From: Planctomycetaceae bacterium
GTDB lineage: Bacteria > Planctomycetota > Phycisphaerae > Phycisphaerales > SM1A02
DNA: 16,225 nucleotides
NCBI GenBank assembly: GCA_947474205.1
Contig: CANJIC010000017.1
Coordinates: 1-16,225, forward strand
Direction of reading: 5' to 3'
The notes under the pieces were generated by a model. That model was not told the origin of the DNA and ran no database searches. It worked only from the letters and a program-made list of their open reading frames with translations. Below are positions 7,292-13,830 of the stretch, one piece after another (within the stretch, counting starts at the first letter, position 1; every line of letters starts with the position of its first letter). A program made the position numbers and the translations under genes.

Positions 7292-7744
7292 TCATGTCAA
7301 AAATTCCACAAGACGCTTTGGAATCACTTTCATAAATCGCACGGAAAGTGAATCGTAAGCGGCCTGCCCTTTGCCAATCGGATCCTCAATGTCGCCCTTT
7401 GGATCAAGCAACACAATACGATCCTGACTTTCATCGTGATCCACCAAACGTTGCGCCGCCAGCAAATGGCTTTCGGTCATGACAAAGGTCACGTCGGCTT
7501 TGCGAATCATGGTGGCGGTGACACGCTTGCTATGGCCATCATGTTTGAGAGAAAGTTTTTCAAGCGAAGACCTGGTTTCACGGCTCATGGGCAAACCATC
7601 GCCCGCGGACAAGCCCGCGCTGGCCACAAAAATATCTTTTGACAAGCCCGTCATTGAACCTTGCTCAATCACATACCGCGCAATCGCCTCGGCCATTGGT
7701 GAACGGCAGGTGTTGCCTGTGCAAAGAAAGAGAGCCGTTTTCAT
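7292..7744 (-). CDS. Low-molecular-weight phosphatase, YwlE-like (possible protein-arginine phosphatase)
   Basis: The 150-residue protein is a low-molecular-weight phosphotyrosine phosphatase fold. The P-loop CX5R is CTGNTCRS (Cys8 to Arg14), close to the N terminus as required, and the catalytic general acid is Asp121 in EDPIG. Classical tyrosine phosphatases have isoleucine in the loop (GNICRS). Here the residue is Thr12 (GNTCRS), as in Bacillus YwlE, where that threonine favours phosphoarginine over phosphotyrosine. I chose the ATG at 7742-7744, which places Cys8 at the family position; a longer frame from 7807 adds 21 unsupported residues. There is no Shine-Dalgarno site. rpiB follows on the same strand, matching the ywlE-ywlF order in Bacillus. 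The fold is certain; arginine specificity is inference. Confidence 0.92.
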   Translation of the reverse strand: MKTALFLCTGNTCRSPMAEAIARYVIEQGSMTGLSKDIFVASAGLSAGDGLPMSRETRSSLEKLSLKHDGHSKRVTATMIRKADVTFVMTESHLLAAQRLVDHDESQDRIVLLDPKGDIEDPIGKGQAAYDSLSVRFMKVIPKRLVEFLT

Positions 7745-7841
7745 GGGGCACGAATGGTACAGCAAGTTGGCTTGCACTCGCCATGCAAAAGTGCTGTAGC
7801 ATTTCAATGCGCCCTCGTAGGGCCTTCATCCGAGACCCACC

Positions 7842-8426
7842 GTGGAATTCGTAACATTTGAAGAAGCGTGGAGCCTGCTTCGACGCCTTGGCGTGACCAA
7901 GGTGACGGACGCCCCGAAAGAAATGCGATTTGAATTGGCCGACTCGCCCAGCGTTGTGGTGATTGATGTCGCCGCTGATGATCACCATGAAATTAAATCT
8001 TTGCCACACGAGGTGCGCCGCGTTGCGCGTAACGCCATTGCGAATTTTGTGGAGGCCTTGGTGCACAAGATGCACTTGCAACGCACCTATGTCATTCCGG
8101 TTGGAAAGTGGCGCCAGATTTTTGAAGCCGTGAGCCACGGCATGGTCAGCAGCGCGGCGTGGCGTGGCGTGGACACATCGGCCAGCGTGGAGTTGAACAC
8201 GCGCGATCCGCTGCAATTTAATGTGGCCGACGCGCACACTTTGCGCGACTTGATCAAAGTTATTTTGCGCGATGGCCGCGGAATTGAGCATGGAATTACG
8301 CTGTGCAGTGATGGCGCGCCGATTGTGATAGAGATCATGCCCGCGGGCGAAATGATCATTTTTGCGGGTCGCCCCGACTTGGCCAAACAGTGCCAAGAGT
8401 TGCTGGCGCACGCCAAAGCGGACTAA
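7842..8426 (+). CDS. Conserved-looking protein of unknown function
   Basis: I do not recognise this 194-residue protein. It has no signal peptide, no membrane segment and no cysteine-rich motif, so it is probably cytoplasmic. The N-terminal third (FEEAWSLLRRLGV, then RFELADSPSVVVIDV) looks like helix followed by strands. The middle is helical (HEVRRVARNAIANFVEALVHKMH). The C-terminal half alternates strand and helix (TLRDLIKVILRDGRGIEHGITL, PIVIEIMPAGEMIIFAGRP). The only start between the in-frame TAG at 7818-7820 and the body is the GTG at 7842. The gene is divergent from the YwlE-like gene and followed 13 bp later by the 38-bp repeat array. Codon usage matches its neighbours, so it is a genuine gene. 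Confidence 0.82.
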   Translation: MEFVTFEEAWSLLRRLGVTKVTDAPKEMRFELADSPSVVVIDVAADDHHEIKSLPHEVRRVARNAIANFVEALVHKMHLQRTYVIPVGKWRQIFEAVSHGMVSSAAWRGVDTSASVELNTRDPLQFNVADAHTLRDLIKVILRDGRGIEHGITLCSDGAPIVIEIMPAGEMIIFAGRPDLAKQCQELLAHAKAD

Positions 8427-8438
8427 CTGCGCGGGCCG

Positions 8439-8620
8439 ATTTATTTTTTGCGTTGATGCAACACGGAGAGAGCGCCCATTTTATTTTTGCGTTGACGCGG
8501 CGCGGGCAATACGACTTTTTATTTTGCCTTGATTCGGCCCGCACAGCGCGACCATTTTATGTTTGTTGATCCGGCGCGCACAGCGCCACAAATTTATGTT
8601 CGTTGACGCGCAGCGGACAT
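8439..8620 (+). repeat. Degenerate ~38-bp tandem repeat, about five copies
   Basis: Units at 8439-8477, 8478-8515, 8516-8553, 8554-8590 and a partial one at 8591-8620 each start with a T-rich tract (ATTTTATTTTT or variants). A GTTGAYSC-like element follows, then a GCGC-rich tail (GGCGCGCACAGCGC). They lie 13 bp after the stop of the unknown gene and almost fill the convergent spacer up to the zinc-ribbon gene. The T-rich start resembles the other 3'-end arrays of this window, but the CACAA and GCATGC motifs are missing, so I treat it as separate or a distant relative. Confidence 0.75.
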
Positions 8621-8634
8621 CTCGCGTGGCGCGC

Positions 8635-9030
8635 TTACTTCACCGAGATCAATTTCGCGCTGGTGCCGGACGTATCATTTGCGCAAGCCTCTTGCTCATC
8701 GGCGGAAAGTTGCGCGCCATCAAAATGAAAGCGCGCTCCACAACCAAGACATTGATAGGTCGCGATATTTTTCTGAATGGGTCCGGTTCGACACGCGGGA
8801 CAACGATTGTTTTTCAACGCGCGGCGCGTCAAGATTCCTTCAATGCCTGTAAGTGTTTCACCAAAGAACACCACGAACGCCAAACTTAGAACACTGACAA
8901 TGACCAACACTAAAGCGCCAAGGGGAAATGAAAATATGCAGATGAAGGCCAGCAAAAATGCCGCTATGTATCCAAACAGAACCACAAAGGGGTAGACCCG
9001 ATTCACGGATCGCAGCATGCGCAGAATCAT
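8635..9030 (-). CDS. Small membrane protein with C-terminal zinc ribbon
   Basis: From the ATG at 9028-9030 the product has 131 residues. Two hydrophobic segments, about residues 13-33 (YPFVVLFGYIAAFLLAFICIF) and 36-57, form a membrane hairpin. They are followed by a four-cysteine zinc ribbon, CPAC at 77-80 and CLGC at 94-97, and a polar tail. A GTG at 9073-9075 would add 15 residues (MKAFDLQARSIYAYG); neither start has a ribosome-binding site and I prefer the ATG. Zinc ribbons on membrane anchors occur in many unrelated small proteins, so no function is proposed. The gene is divergent from dnaN and ends in front of the 38-bp repeats. Confidence 0.78.
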   Translation of the reverse strand: MILRMLRSVNRVYPFVVLFGYIAAFLLAFICIFSFPLGALVLVIVSVLSLAFVVFFGETLTGIEGILTRRALKNNRCPACRTGPIQKNIATYQCLGCGARFHFDGAQLSADEQEACANDTSGTSAKLISVK

Positions 9031-9201
9031 GCCGTAAGCGTAGATGCTGCGGGCTTGCAAGTCGAATGCCTTCACGCGGCAATCTTGGCGCGCACCGCTG
9101 CGAGTTTGTCGCGCGTGGGCAATGGCGCAAGGGCGTCAAACACATTTTTTTCTGTTGGTTACACTTCAAGTTGGGCTATTCCAGCCCGTGGACCACTTCT
9201 T

Positions 9202-10323
9202 ATGGCTGACCAAATGAAATTAATTTGCGACCGTGCCGCCTTCGTAGATGCCGTGCAGATTGCCGCCGCCGTTGTGGCGACGCGCGGAAATGTGCCTGCC
9301 CTGCTTTGCATTAAGTTGACGGCGAAAGACAATCGTTTATACCTGCAAGCCGCCGACAAGGACATTGCGCTTGAAATTCCGGTGGCCAGCGTGGATGTGA
9401 AATCACCTGGCGAGGCGTTGGTGCCGGCCGAACGCTTGTCGCAAATCGCGCGTGAATGCGCGGGCACAACGTTGGCCTTTGAATCCAACAAATCTATTTT
9501 GTCCATCAAGGCCGATGGCATGCGCTTTAATGTCAACGGCTACGACCCGAAAGAATTTCCGGCGCCGCCGCAGTTGAATTCAAAACCTGAATGCACCGTC
9601 AGCGCCGCGACATTTCGCAAGTTGGTTGGTCGAACTATTTTCGCAACCGCGGTAGAAAATAATCGCTACGCCATTGGCGGCGTGTTGATTGAACGCGTGG
9701 GCAAGCGCCTGCGACTGGTGGGAACCGACGGCCGCCGCTTGGCGGTTGCCAAGGGCGAATGCATCTCCGCCACCGAAACCGATTCGAGCGTGATTGTGCC
9801 CACAAAGGCGCTGAATTTGCTCAATCGCTTGGCGGTTGATCCAGAGGACCCAATTGAAATTTCAAAGGCGGACGGTCGCCTTGTGTTCACCATTGGCAGC
9901 GGCGCTGACGCCGCGAAGATGGTGACCAGTTTGATTGAAGGAACCTTCCCGCCGTTTGATGATGTGATTCCCAAGGAACATGATCGCCGCGTGACATGCA
10001 ATGTCGCGGCGCTGACTGCGGCCGTGCGTCGATCAAGTTTGTTGACCAGCGAACAAAGCAAAGGCGTGAAGATGAGTTTCACCGCCACGCAGTTGACGCT
10101 CTCAAGCAGTTCACCCGATGTTGGCGATTCCGAAATCACAATGCCACTTGAAGGTTTCCAAGGCGAGCCAATCGAAGTTGGTTTCAACCCTGGCTACATT
10201 GTGGACGCGCTTAAAATTATCGACGCACCAGAAGTCATCATTGAGTTGAAAGCCACCAACAAGCCTGGCGTGCTTCGCCTTGGCCAAGAGTTCACGTATG
10301 TCATTATGCCGCTGAATGTTTAA
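9202..10323 (+). CDS. dnaN: DNA polymerase III beta subunit, sliding clamp (DnaN)
   Basis: DnaN forms a dimeric ring around DNA that tethers the replicative polymerase and recruits repair and Hda-type proteins. The 373-residue product has the normal length for three repeated clamp domains. Domain 1 starts with MKLICDRAAFVDAV. The domain 2 region has YAIGGVLIE and LRLVGTDGRRLAVAKG (family TDGHRLA), and then EGTFPPFDDVIP. Domain 3 includes VGFNPGYIVDALK, and the C terminus is YVIMPLNV, near the usual YVIMPMR end. I chose the ATG at 9202 (MADQMKLICD...); the ATG at 9214 is also possible. The frame extends 49 codons further upstream, but that part overlaps the divergent zinc-ribbon gene region and looks unlike a clamp. 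No dnaA, recF or gyrB is seen in the flanking genes. A bidirectional terminator follows. Confidence 0.96.
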   Translation: MADQMKLICDRAAFVDAVQIAAAVVATRGNVPALLCIKLTAKDNRLYLQAADKDIALEIPVASVDVKSPGEALVPAERLSQIARECAGTTLAFESNKSILSIKADGMRFNVNGYDPKEFPAPPQLNSKPECTVSAATFRKLVGRTIFATAVENNRYAIGGVLIERVGKRLRLVGTDGRRLAVAKGECISATETDSSVIVPTKALNLLNRLAVDPEDPIEISKADGRLVFTIGSGADAAKMVTSLIEGTFPPFDDVIPKEHDRRVTCNVAALTAAVRRSSLLTSEQSKGVKMSFTATQLTLSSSSPDVGDSEITMPLEGFQGEPIEVGFNPGYIVDALKIIDAPEVIIELKATNKPGVLRLGQEFTYVIMPLNV

Positions 10324-10345
10324 TTTCCGTTTGAAGCAAAAATAA

Positions 10346-10382
10346 AAGAAGCCCGACCGCAAGGCCGGGCTTCTTCTTTTTT
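10346..10382. terminator. Bidirectional intrinsic terminator between dnaN and the redoxin gene
   Basis: GAAGCCCG (10348-10355) pairs with CGGGCTTC (10366-10373), extended outward by two A-T pairs. An A-C mismatch and two more pairs close a GCAA tetraloop. The stem is followed on the plus strand by TTCTTTTTT and preceded by an A-rich run (AAAAATAAAA), which gives a T tract on the minus strand. It can stop dnaN from the left and the redoxin gene from the right. Confidence 0.93.
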
Positions 10383-10402
10383 ACAATGAAATCAGCAGTG
10401 AA

Positions 10403-11089
10403 TCAGCCATTTTGCTTCTTGGCGTAATGCACGCCGCAGCCGTAGGACTTGGTCGTGTCCGGTGACACGGCCTTTCCTTCCTTCAATTGTGTCAGCGCAT
10501 TAATGACATAGTTGGTCTTGCCTGGGGTAGAGCCGCGATCGGAACTGTCATCGAACGCGCCGGCGTACACCAACTTACCGGTTGAACTAATCACAAACAT
10601 GGCGGGCGTGGTCTTGGCGTCGAACATCTTTCCAATGACTCCGCTGCCGTCAATCACCGCGGCGTTGGCCACCACTTTATTGTCGGCCAAGTAGGTCGCA
10701 GTTGCCTTTGGATCATTGGCGGTGTCGCCCGTGCTGTTGACCATGACAAACACAACATTGGGATCAATCACTTTGGCGTCGGCGATCATTTTGGTGACCA
10801 GACCAGCCTTGGTAATTCCAGCGCACACCGGGCAACCTGGATTGACCCATTCCATGACAACAGTCTTGCCGGAAAAGTCGCTGAATTGCATTTTCTTTCC
10901 GTTGACATCGGTCATGGTGAAATTTGGAACTTGCTCGCCAACCTTCACGCGCTTTTCTTTGGTGTCGGTGGTGTCGGCGGCCTTGTCGTGCTTCTTGTCC
11001 TTCTTGGTGTCGTCGGCCATGGCGAATGTGGCGGCGCCAAACAAAAGTGCGGAACTTGTAAGCAACGCAGTCAGACGGGAGTGCTTCAT
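10403..11089 (-). CDS. Secreted redoxin/thioredoxin-fold protein with CxxC motif
   Basis: The 228-residue protein begins with a clear Sec signal peptide (MKHSRLTALL..FAMADD, cleavage near residue 25). A Lys/Asp-rich linker (27-47) precedes an AhpC/TSA-type redoxin domain. The domain has VPNFTMTDVNGK, the redox site GCPVC (Cys86-Cys89), and the cis-proline loop KTTPAMFVI (Pro162). A C-terminal YGCGVHY carries Cys218. Related secreted redoxins act in the periplasm as thiol reductants or peroxidases; which applies cannot be told. The start at 11087-11089 is supported by an AAGGA site 8-9 nt upstream and by the signal sequence, so a longer frame to 11248 is rejected. A candidate promoter lies just upstream. 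The DsbD-alpha-like gene is immediately upstream on the same strand, suggesting a shared envelope thiol pathway. Confidence 0.92.
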   Translation of the reverse strand: MKHSRLTALLTSSALLFGAATFAMADDTKKDKKHDKAADTTDTKEKRVKVGEQVPNFTMTDVNGKKMQFSDFSGKTVVMEWVNPGCPVCAGITKAGLVTKMIADAKVIDPNVVFVMVNSTGDTANDPKATATYLADNKVVANAAVIDGSGVIGKMFDAKTTPAMFVISSTGKLVYAGAFDDSSDRGSTPGKTNYVINALTQLKEGKAVSPDTTKSYGCGVHYAKKQNG

Positions 11090-11097
11090 GAAGTGAT

Positions 11098-11103
11098 TCC
11101 TTT
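11098..11103 (-). promoter_or_regulatory. Ribosome-binding site of the redoxin gene
   Basis: AAAGGA on the minus strand ends 8 nt before the ATG at 11089. It is one of only two good Shine-Dalgarno sites in the window and fixes the start at the signal peptide. Confidence 0.75.
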
Positions 11104-11148
11104 CGGGGTTGGTGAAGAACAGAACTGAACAGAAAATATTGACTGTGC

Positions 11149-11179
11149 AGTATAGCCCGCTTGAATTGAAGGACTGCAA
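11149..11179 (-). promoter_or_regulatory. Candidate sigma-70 promoter of the redoxin gene
   Basis: On the minus strand TTGCAG (11174-11179) and TATACT (11149-11154) are separated by 19 bp, slightly longer than ideal. The -10 is good and the -35 fair. It would start a leader of about 50 nt and let the redoxin be expressed apart from the upstream DsbD-alpha-like gene. Confidence 0.4.
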
Positions 11180-11199
11180 GGCGCAACGAAATAAAAAAT

Positions 11200-12120
11200 T
11201 TAAGGTTGAGAACCTTGAATATTCAACGGAAGGTTTATGATTTCGCAACGATCGCTGTTTGATTGGCCGTACAGAAGCAACCCTGTAAATACAATTGGCT
11301 TGCCCAGCGCATTGCGTGGCTGAATTTCTATGGGAATGGTGAGCGTGAACTTTTCATTGGCCACGGTTGCAGGAAATGGTCCCGCGGACTGCAGAGATAC
11401 GCCGGGCATGACCGCGGGAATAAATTGCACCGTTGGCGCAGCGGCGCTTTTTGCGGCGGCGCTAGAAGTGCTGCCAAAAATTGTAATAGTTTGATGTTTG
11501 GAATTGAACGTTGCCGTTGCACCCAAAGTTGCAAGCGAGCGACCAAGACGCGCCAAGCCCGCCGCAGGAATTTCACCTAGTGCCGCCGCAAATTCCACGC
11601 GCGCCAGGCCAACGATGCAGCGCTCTTTGCACACCATCCATGAAAGATCAAATGAACATGCTGGCGCGGCAACACCGTCGGGCCCCTGCACTGGCAGCAA
11701 CCACTCCCACGAAGTGTCATAAATAAATTCCGTATCGCCTGGGGTTTTTAAAATTGAAGGCCGCGGAAAAATTGGCTCCAACAATGTCCATCCATTCACC
11801 GCTTGCAGTTGCGCCAATGGCGGCGCACCGCTGTCACCAGGATTTTGCCAATACATGTGCCAGCCATTTTCAATTTCAAATCGAACCACCGCGGCTGTTT
11901 GACCGCTGGCAAGTTTGACCCAGCCCGCCGCCGTGGCCTTCACTGGAGTCTTCTCTTGCGCGCCCGCGATTACGGAGTTGTTCGCGCCGGCGGGCTTGAA
12001 ACTTGGCGCTGTTGGAATTGTTTGCGTGGCGGCGACCGCGGGTTTGAAATTGAAAAAGACTTGCCAAGCCGCGCCAAGCATGCACACGGTCAACGCTAGA
12101 AATCGAAAGCGCATGATCAT
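11200..12120 (-). CDS. Exported protein with DsbD N-terminal (alpha/DsbC-binding) domain
   Basis: The 306-residue product has an N-terminal signal or anchor (MRFRFLALTVCMLGAAWQVFFNF, residues 3-25). A short low-complexity linker leads into a domain like the N-terminal domain of DsbD/ScsB. Recognisable are GWHMYWQNPGDSGAPP (86-101) and SWMVCKERCIVG, with the cysteine pair Cys164/Cys168 at the expected end of the module; Cys155 is extra. In DsbD this domain passes electrons to periplasmic thiol proteins, but the transmembrane and C-terminal thioredoxin domains are absent here. The start is either ATG in MIM (12120 or 12114). The open frame up to 12432 overlaps the divergent rhodanese gene and is not coding. 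The redoxin gene follows by 110 bp. Confidence 0.85.
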   Translation of the reverse strand: MIMRFRFLALTVCMLGAAWQVFFNFKPAVAATQTIPTAPSFKPAGANNSVIAGAQEKTPVKATAAGWVKLASGQTAAVVRFEIENGWHMYWQNPGDSGAPPLAQLQAVNGWTLLEPIFPRPSILKTPGDTEFIYDTSWEWLLPVQGPDGVAAPACSFDLSWMVCKERCIVGLARVEFAAALGEIPAAGLARLGRSLATLGATATFNSKHQTITIFGSTSSAAAKSAAAPTVQFIPAVMPGVSLQSAGPFPATVANEKFTLTIPIEIQPRNALGKPIVFTGLLLYGQSNSDRCEIINLPLNIQGSQP

Positions 12121-12234
12121 TGAATGAAAGCATAGACATGTCGCGGCACGTTTCACGCAGGATTGAGGGCACGCGGCGCGGAAAAATATTTTCTCTGAGT
12201 TGCCTTGCGCGCCAAATGTGGTGACAATCAACGC

Positions 12235-12699
12235 ATGAGAACCCTTGCCACTGTTTGCCTTGCGATTTTGGCGGCTTCCGCGTGCACCAAAAGCACCAGC
12301 GATAAAAATATCACCTACGTGACGCCTTTCAAAGCCGTCGAACTCATGAACGATCCCGGCAGCATGCTCAAGCGCGCGCCCGTCAGCGTGTGGGTTGATC
12401 CACGCAGTCCAGAAAAATACGCCGAGGGTCATATTCCGGGCGCGATTAATTTGCCTTTTCCACGCATGACTGCGGAGGCGGGTCTTGTGCTTGGCAGGTA
12501 CGACCTGTTGGTGGTGTACGACACTTCATACGACGACACCATTGCTAAGGCGGCCAGCAAACGATTGATCGAGTTGGATTTCACCGATGTCTACACGCTT
12601 GAAGGCGGCTTGAAGGCGTGGACGCGTGATGGCAACGCGCTTGAGACTGGATTTCCAGCGCCGCCAAGCACGCCTGAAAAAGCGCCAGCACCGCAATAG
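12235..12699 (+). CDS. Rhodanese-fold lipoprotein without the catalytic cysteine
   Basis: The 154-residue protein starts with a lipoprotein-like signal (MRTLATVCLAILAASAC, Cys17 as possible lipid site). It continues with one rhodanese domain: VSVWVDPRSPEKYAEGHIPGAINLP (50-74), RYDLLVVYDTSYDD (88-101) and VYTLEGGLKAW (119-129). The Cdc25/rhodanese active loop normally begins with Cys after VVY; here the residue is Asp96 and no other cysteine lies nearby. It therefore cannot form a persulfide by the standard route and is probably a binding or regulatory domain. A Pro/Ala-rich tail (PAPPSTPEKAPAPQ) ends the protein. The ATG at 12235 starts the signal; an upstream in-frame start at 12205 would bury it. 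It is divergent from the DsbD-alpha-like gene. Confidence 0.88.
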   Translation: MRTLATVCLAILAASACTKSTSDKNITYVTPFKAVELMNDPGSMLKRAPVSVWVDPRSPEKYAEGHIPGAINLPFPRMTAEAGLVLGRYDLLVVYDTSYDDTIAKAASKRLIELDFTDVYTLEGGLKAWTRDGNALETGFPAPPSTPEKAPAPQ

Positions 12700-12721
12700 C
12701 TACGGAGTGGCGCGCGAAATA

Positions 12722-12889
12722 GATTGCAATTTTATTTTCACAACGAATTGAGTTCATGGGCGCCATGATTTGCAATTGCAGTTTCACAAAAGTAAATTGA
12801 TGCATGGAATGGATTGCAATTCAGTTCCACAAAAAAATTGATGCATGCAATGTACTGCAGTTGCACGACACAATGAATTGCCCTGTGGG
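12722..12889 (+). repeat. Degenerate ~43-bp tandem repeat, four copies, between the rhodanese gene and atpG
   Basis: Units lie at 12722-12766, 12767-12811, 12812-12852 and 12853-12889. A typical unit reads GATTGCAATTCAGTTYCACAA, then AAAATTGATGCATGSAATG. Unit 1 contains GCAATTTTATTTTCACAAC, nearly the same as part of the pepA array (GCAATTTTGTTTTTCACAAC). Unit 3 has CACAAAAAAATTGATGCATGC, close to the reverse strand of the thiE array (CACAAAAAACTTTGAGCATGC). It fills the convergent spacer and stops 2 bp before the atpG stop codon. Confidence 0.85.
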
Positions 12890-12891
12890 AT

Positions 12892-13779
12892 TTATTCCAG
12901 CGCCGCGGCGCCGGAAATAATTTCCGTGAGCTCGGTGGTAATGCGTCCCTGACGAGCGCGGTTGTAACTGCGATGCAGCGACTTTGCGATTCCAGAGGCG
13001 TTGTCCGTGGCGGCCTTCATGGCAATCATGCGCATGACATTTTCACTGACAATGGCGTCAATGACGGCTTGAAACAAACTTATTTTCACGGCGCGCGGCA
13101 GCAACTCATTCAACAATTCGCCGGCATTTGGACTGAATTCGTACAGGGCCTCGCTGCTTTTGGCGTCGCCCTTGCTTTCACTTTTGGCGGCGGTTGGAAC
13201 GCGCATGGGCAGCAATTGCATGGTCTCTGGAACCTGCTTGCTGTTGCTGACAAACTTCATGTAGACCACCCGGCACGCGTCGTATTGACCGGCGAGATAC
13301 TCGCTCATCAAACGCTCAGCCAGTGGCTCCACCATTTCAAAAGTTGGTCGATCACCAAATTGGTGCTTCTGCGCGACAGGAATTTTTTGAAACTTAAAAA
13401 ACGCCGTGGCTTTTTTGCCGATGGTTTCAACAACACTTTCCGCGTTGCGACTTTTGACGCCCTTCAAAGCGATGAGCGAAGTGCGCAGGACATGTCCGTT
13501 GTAGGCGCCGCACAATCCACGGTCGCTTGCGATGACAAGAATTAATTCTTTACCAGCTGGCTTTGCGGGCGCAAGACACAGCGGATGACTTTCATCACCA
13601 GCGCGCGCCGCGACCTCGGCCACCAATTCACGGATGCGCTCCATATATGGACGACTGGCTTTCGCGCGCGCAAGACTTGCGGTGAACTTCGCCGTGGCGA
13701 TCATCTGCATCGTCTTGGTGATGCGTTGAATCGTTCGGACAGCGATCATTCGTTTTTTAATTTCGCGGATCTGCGCCAT
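12892..13779 (-). CDS. atpG: ATP synthase F1 gamma subunit (AtpG)
   Basis: The gamma subunit is the central rotor shaft of F1 and couples proton flow through Fo to catalysis in the alpha/beta hexamer. The 295-residue length is normal. The N-terminal helix is MAQIREIKKRMIAVRTIQRITKTMQMIATAKF. The Rossmann-like domain has LVIASDRGLCGAYNGHV (about 81-97). The C-terminal helix carries the diagnostic MKAATDNASGIAKSLHRSYNRARQGRITTELTEIISGAAALE. The start is the ATG at 13777-13779. The gene stands alone: upstream on the same strand is a PhnP-like hydrolase, downstream a repeat and a convergent rhodanese gene, whereas atpA and atpD usually flank it. Confidence 0.97.
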   Translation of the reverse strand: MAQIREIKKRMIAVRTIQRITKTMQMIATAKFTASLARAKASRPYMERIRELVAEVAARAGDESHPLCLAPAKPAGKELILVIASDRGLCGAYNGHVLRTSLIALKGVKSRNAESVVETIGKKATAFFKFQKIPVAQKHQFGDRPTFEMVEPLAERLMSEYLAGQYDACRVVYMKFVSNSKQVPETMQLLPMRVPTAAKSESKGDAKSSEALYEFSPNAGELLNELLPRAVKISLFQAVIDAIVSENVMRMIAMKAATDNASGIAKSLHRSYNRARQGRITTELTEIISGAAALE

Positions 13780-13830
13780 GGGGCAAGAAGTTTAGCGAAT
13801 TTTTGGCGGCGGGCGCGCGCGGATTTGTGG

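Noticed and set aside
9055..9201. N-terminal extension of DnaN
   Set aside because: The extra 49 residues do not resemble a clamp and overlap the upstream part of the divergent zinc-ribbon gene.
11090..11248. N-terminal extension of the redoxin
   Set aside because: The ribosome-binding site and Sec signal peptide fix the start at 11089; the extension covers the upstream gene's 3' end and the promoter.
12121..12432. N-terminal extension of the DsbD-alpha-like protein
   Set aside because: It precedes a clear signal sequence and overlaps the rhodanese gene on the other strand.
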